DNA of 6,715 bases from Methanocellales archaeon (lineage in GTDB: Archaea > Halobacteriota > UBA148 > JAUWXC01), in NCBI GenBank assembly GCA_030616565.1, contig JAUWXC010000038.1:1-6715 (forward strand), written 5' to 3'. Made by a program: the position numbers and the translations under genes. The number at the start of each line of letters is the position of its first letter. The stretch's first letter is position 1. The notes beneath the pieces are model-generated. The model ran no database searches and was not told the origin of the DNA. It saw only the letters and a list, made by a program, of their open reading frames with translations. Positions 4,274 through 6,715 of this stretch are shown here, one piece after another.

Positions 4274-5131
4274 TTGTTCATCAAACCCACTTTTGCAGAT
4301 GCCGAAGCCGGCTACGAGGACGCGGAGTTTGTGATATTTGGGGCACCGTTTGACGGAACGTCGTGCTTCAGGTCCGGCTCAAGAAGGGCTCCTTCAGCGA
4401 TAAGAAATGCATCTTACAATTTTGAGTCATATAATCCCAAGCACGACATTGACCTGTGTGATGTGCCATTTTGCGATCTGGGAGATGCCGAGGTAAGTGT
4501 TTCAGTGGATGAAACGCTCGTTGCCGTTCAATCTGAAGTGAAACGCATCATCGATGATGGCAAGACCCCCCTCATGATTGGTGGTGAACACTCTCTCACG
4601 TATGCGTGTGTAAAAGCGTTTGGCGATGTGGGCGTAATCATCTTGGATGCGCACCTCGATCTCAGGGATGAATATGCTGGCAGCAGGCAGGGTCATGCTT
4701 GTGTTTCGCGGCGAATCATCGAAACTGTTGGCGTTGAGAATTACGTCTCACTTGGGGTCAGGAGCGGTGCCAGGGAAGAATACGATTTTGCGAGACAGAA
4801 CGGGGTTCGATTCTATAGTGCGGAGCAGGTCCAATCAAAGGGCATCGTTAATGTTGTGCAGGACATCATCAAATATCTAAGCACAGGCAAAATTTATTTG
4901 TCAATAGACATGGATGTGATTGACCCTGGATATGCGCCCGCCGTGGGAACACCCGAGCCATTTGGGCTGATTCCGGCTGATATTGAGTGTATCATTCAGA
5001 CGCTCGCGCCGCACATCGTTGGATTTGACCTGGTCGAGATCTCACCGGATTACGATCATGGGCAAACGTCTTTACTGGGGGCAAAATTGATTAGGGAGTT
5101 TATTGCAGCAAAGAAGGGTGCTGGGAAATGA
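4274..5131 (+). CDS. speB: Agmatinase (ureohydrolase family)
   Basis: It hydrolyses agmatine to putrescine and urea, using two Mn ions, in the cytoplasm. The 285-aa sequence has the ureohydrolase metal ligands in order: GGEHS at 103-107 (H106), DAHLD at 125-129 (D125, H127, D129) and SIDMDVIDP at 210-218 (D212, D214). H141 in GHACVSRRI and GTPEPFG at 225-231 are also family signatures and resemble agmatinase more than arginase. The start is TTG, supported by GGTGAT 5 nt upstream. Its stop overlaps the dys start as ATGA. Lying between aIF5A and deoxyhypusine synthase, it is likely to serve hypusine synthesis. It may supply putrescine for spermidine or, as proposed for haloarchaea, remove urea from an agmatine-modified factor. 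Substrate is inferred from motifs and context. Confidence 0.92.
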   Translation: MFIKPTFADAEAGYEDAEFVIFGAPFDGTSCFRSGSRRAPSAIRNASYNFESYNPKHDIDLCDVPFCDLGDAEVSVSVDETLVAVQSEVKRIIDDGKTPLMIGGEHSLTYACVKAFGDVGVIILDAHLDLRDEYAGSRQGHACVSRRIIETVGVENYVSLGVRSGAREEYDFARQNGVRFYSAEQVQSKGIVNVVQDIIKYLSTGKIYLSIDMDVIDPGYAPAVGTPEPFGLIPADIECIIQTLAPHIVGFDLVEISPDYDHGQTSLLGAKLIREFIAAKKGAGK

Positions 5132-6060
5132 GCGAACTACGGCAGCCGATCAAGCAGATGAATGTTAAAGCCAGGATGACCGTTGGCGAATTGATTGAGG
5201 AGATGGGCGGTGCCGCTTTTGGCGCGGGAAGATTGGCAGAGGCGGTGGACATTTACGAGGTGATGTTGCGCGATGATACCACGAAGTTTTTCGGGCTTGC
5301 CGGAGCCATGGTGCCTGCAGGAATGCGCCAGATTGTCAAAGATTTAATCGAGGATGGCTACATCGATGTGCTTGTCACCACCGGTGCGAATCTCGTGCAC
5401 GATTTGATAGAGGCGTTGGGCGTTCGTCATTACAGGGGTACGAACGTTGCAGATGACATAGAATTGCGCCGTCAGCAAATCAGCAGGATATTTGACGTGT
5501 TCCTGCCAGAGGGCCATTTCACTGCCTTTGAAAAGAAGCTCCTGGACATTTTTGCCGAGGTAGACAAAAAAGACATGAGTATCAGGGAATTGCTGACGGA
5601 GATCGGGCGCAGGGTAGACGCAGACTCGATTATGGGCGCTGCAGCGAGAAAGGATGTCCCCATTTTTTGTCCCGCCATCGCGGATTCTGCCATTGGACTG
5701 CAGGCATGGCTGCACACCCAGACCAAAAAATTGAATGTTGACACCTTTAAGGACATGCACGAGTTCATGGACATTTGTTATAAAGCCAAGAAGACTGGGG
5801 CATTATTCATTGGCGGCGGCGTTCCCAAAAATTTCATACTCCAGTCTATGATCGTCACGCCGAAGGGCGGGTTTGACTATGCAATACAGCTCACCACGGA
5901 TAGACCTGAAACTGGCGGTCTTTCTGGAGCAACGTTAGATGAGGCAAGGTCATGGGGCAAGGTTGGTGCGGGTGCCAGGGCAGTCACCGTCTATGCTGAT
6001 GCGACGATAACGCTGCCAATTCTAGTTGCTGCCGTACGTGAACGTCTGGGGAGAAAATGA
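5128..6060 (+). CDS. dys: Deoxyhypusine synthase
   Basis: This NAD-dependent enzyme transfers the aminobutyl group of spermidine (or an archaeal substitute) to the lysine of aIF5A, forming deoxyhypusine. The 310-aa protein shows the expected Rossmann-like fold elements: TTGANLVHDLIEALG at 84-98, CPAIADSAIG at 181-190 and IGGGVPKNF at 228-236. The catalytic lysine K278 lies in the family motif EARSWGK (272-278). GGLSGATLDEA just before it is also conserved. Length suits archaeal members, which are shorter than eukaryotic ones. It overlaps speB by 4 nt upstream and the JAMM gene by 4 nt downstream, so all three should be translationally coupled. No deoxyhypusine hydroxylase is present in the window, in line with most archaea stopping at deoxyhypusine. 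Confidence 0.96.
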   Translation: MSELRQPIKQMNVKARMTVGELIEEMGGAAFGAGRLAEAVDIYEVMLRDDTTKFFGLAGAMVPAGMRQIVKDLIEDGYIDVLVTTGANLVHDLIEALGVRHYRGTNVADDIELRRQQISRIFDVFLPEGHFTAFEKKLLDIFAEVDKKDMSIRELLTEIGRRVDADSIMGAAARKDVPIFCPAIADSAIGLQAWLHTQTKKLNVDTFKDMHEFMDICYKAKKTGALFIGGGVPKNFILQSMIVTPKGGFDYAIQLTTDRPETGGLSGATLDEARSWGKVGAGARAVTVYADATITLPILVAAVRERLGRK

Positions 6061-6464
6061 AGATTAAAGGAATAGCAAGGGATACGCTACATTTTATATT
6101 AGAAGCCAGTAAGTCATCATATCCAAAAGAATTTGCAGGTCTGTTGAGGGCTAACGAGGACGTCATTACCGATGTACTCCTGCTGCCGGGTACGGAGTCA
6201 TCTGAGGTCAGCGCAGTCATGCGATTGTACATGATGCCCATGACCGTGGGCAGTGTCGGCTCCGTCCACAGCCATCCTTCCTCAGACATAACCCCGTCAA
6301 AAGAGGATTTGACGATGTTTGGACGCACTGGGGATTATCACGTGATTGTAGGACATCCCTACACGGAGCAGAGCTGGGCATGCTACGACGCTGCTGGGGA
6401 GAGGAGACACCTGCCGGTGTTAGATGTGCAGATGGGGGACGATTTAGATGCATGGGGTGATTAG
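6057..6464 (+). CDS. JAMM/Mov34 (MPN+) metalloprotease, likely desampylase type
   Basis: This 135-aa single-domain protein carries a complete JAMM zinc site: E25 in PKEFAGLL, then HSHP with H71 and H73, S81 and D84, matching the pattern E...H-x-H-P-x6-S-x2-D. Stand-alone archaeal members such as AfJAMM and HvJAMM1 cleave isopeptide bonds between ubiquitin-like SAMP proteins and their targets or act on SAMP precursors; some bacterial relatives act in sulfur transfer to thiolated ubiquitin-like carriers. All catalytic residues are present, so it should be active. It starts inside the dys stop (ATGA) and abuts ribL, placing it in the hypusination operon. Whether it acts on aIF5A, on the synthase, or is merely co-expressed cannot be read from sequence. 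No SAMP or E1-like gene lies in this window. Confidence 0.9.
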   Translation: MKIKGIARDTLHFILEASKSSYPKEFAGLLRANEDVITDVLLLPGTESSEVSAVMRLYMMPMTVGSVGSVHSHPSSDITPSKEDLTMFGRTGDYHVIVGHPYTEQSWACYDAAGERRHLPVLDVQMGDDLDAWGD

Positions 6465-6715
6465 ATGACAAAGGTGCTTGCCACAGGAACCTTTGAGATA
6501 CTGCATCCAGGGCATCTCACGTACTTGAAAAAGGCAAAGGAGCTGGGTGACGAGCTCATCGTCATCGTCGCCAAGGACTCGATGATCAAACACAAGCGAA
6601 AGCCGATTATCCCTGAAAAACAGCGATTGAAGATGGTGCAGGCGCTTAAAATTGTGGATACAGCCATCTTGGGCAGTAAAAAAGACATTTTTGAACCCGT
6701 GCAGGAGATTGAGCC
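6465..6715 (+). CDS. ribL: FAD synthase (RibL-type nucleotidyltransferase), 3' end cut by window edge
   Basis: It would transfer AMP from ATP to FMN to make FAD. The visible 83 codons show the cytidylyltransferase-like fold: a GTFEILHPGHLTYL start with the HxGH motif at H14-H17, then LGDELIVIVAKD, RKPIIPEKQRLKMVQALK and AILGSKKDIFEPV. This resembles archaeal RibL (MJ1179 type) more closely than TagD-like glycerol-3-phosphate cytidylyltransferases, although annotation of the two is often confused. Archaeal RibL usually has GTFDILHPGH; here the aspartate is glutamate (E11). The ATG directly follows the TAG of the JAMM gene, with GGTGAT 3 nt upstream. Roughly the first half of a normal-length protein (about 150 aa) is inside the window. 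Confidence 0.88.
   Translation, partial: MTKVLATGTFEILHPGHLTYLKKAKELGDELIVIVAKDSMIKHKRKPIIPEKQRLKMVQALKIVDTAILGSKKDIFEPVQEIE

Noticed and set aside
5344..5774. Minus-strand open frames inside dys
   Set aside because: Antisense to the deoxyhypusine synthase with all its conserved motifs; no start signal or recognisable protein.

Overview
The window looks like a euryarchaeal chromosome, probably from the methanogen, methane-oxidiser or Archaeoglobus-related part of the tree; I cannot place it more finely. The evidence is an archaeal gene set (aIF5A, deoxyhypusine synthase, a stand-alone JAMM protease, a RibL-type FAD synthase, and an inositol-phosphatase-like gene next to NAD kinase), TATA-type promoter elements, and Shine-Dalgarno sequences of the GGTGAT/GGAGG type. 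GC is roughly 50% in the conserved operons and falls to about 36% by hand count in the small membrane-protein gene at 1141-1440.

Left part (1-2190) is accessory in character. It holds a minus-strand helix-hairpin-helix protein cut by the window edge, a 58-residue minus-strand small protein of unknown function with a strong ribosome-binding site, a plus-strand AT-rich stretch with a 17-residue hydrophobic micro-ORF followed by a small multi-pass membrane protein, and a convergent minus-strand HTH protein resembling phage terminase small subunits. The HTH gene appears to have a leaderless promoter with two tandem 10-bp repeats ending exactly at its start codon.

Middle part (2194-3794) is a minus-strand two-gene operon: an inositol-monophosphatase/fructose-bisphosphatase family enzyme followed, with an ATGA overlap, by NAD kinase. 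This is the same order as the fused NADP phosphatase/NAD kinase known from Methanocaldococcus (MJ0917), but here as two separate proteins.

Right part (3881-6715) is a tightly packed plus-strand operon: aIF5A, agmatinase (speB), deoxyhypusine synthase (dys), JAMM/Mov34 metalloprotease and FAD synthase (ribL, cut by the window edge). Genes are 6 nt apart, overlap by 4 nt (twice), or abut. The first three form a coherent module: the target translation factor, the polyamine-producing ureohydrolase, and the enzyme that puts the aminobutyl group on the factor's lysine. The JAMM gene adds a likely deconjugating protease (SAMP desampylation) to the same transcript. The two divergent operons share an 86-bp promoter region with a palindromic TATA-like box inside a perfect 9-bp inverted repeat.

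No rRNA, tRNA, CRISPR array or complete mobile element was found. The most interesting items are the hypusination-plus-JAMM operon, the symmetric divergent promoter, the terminase-like orphan regulator with its tandem operator-like repeats, and the chained micro-ORFs at 1025-1129.
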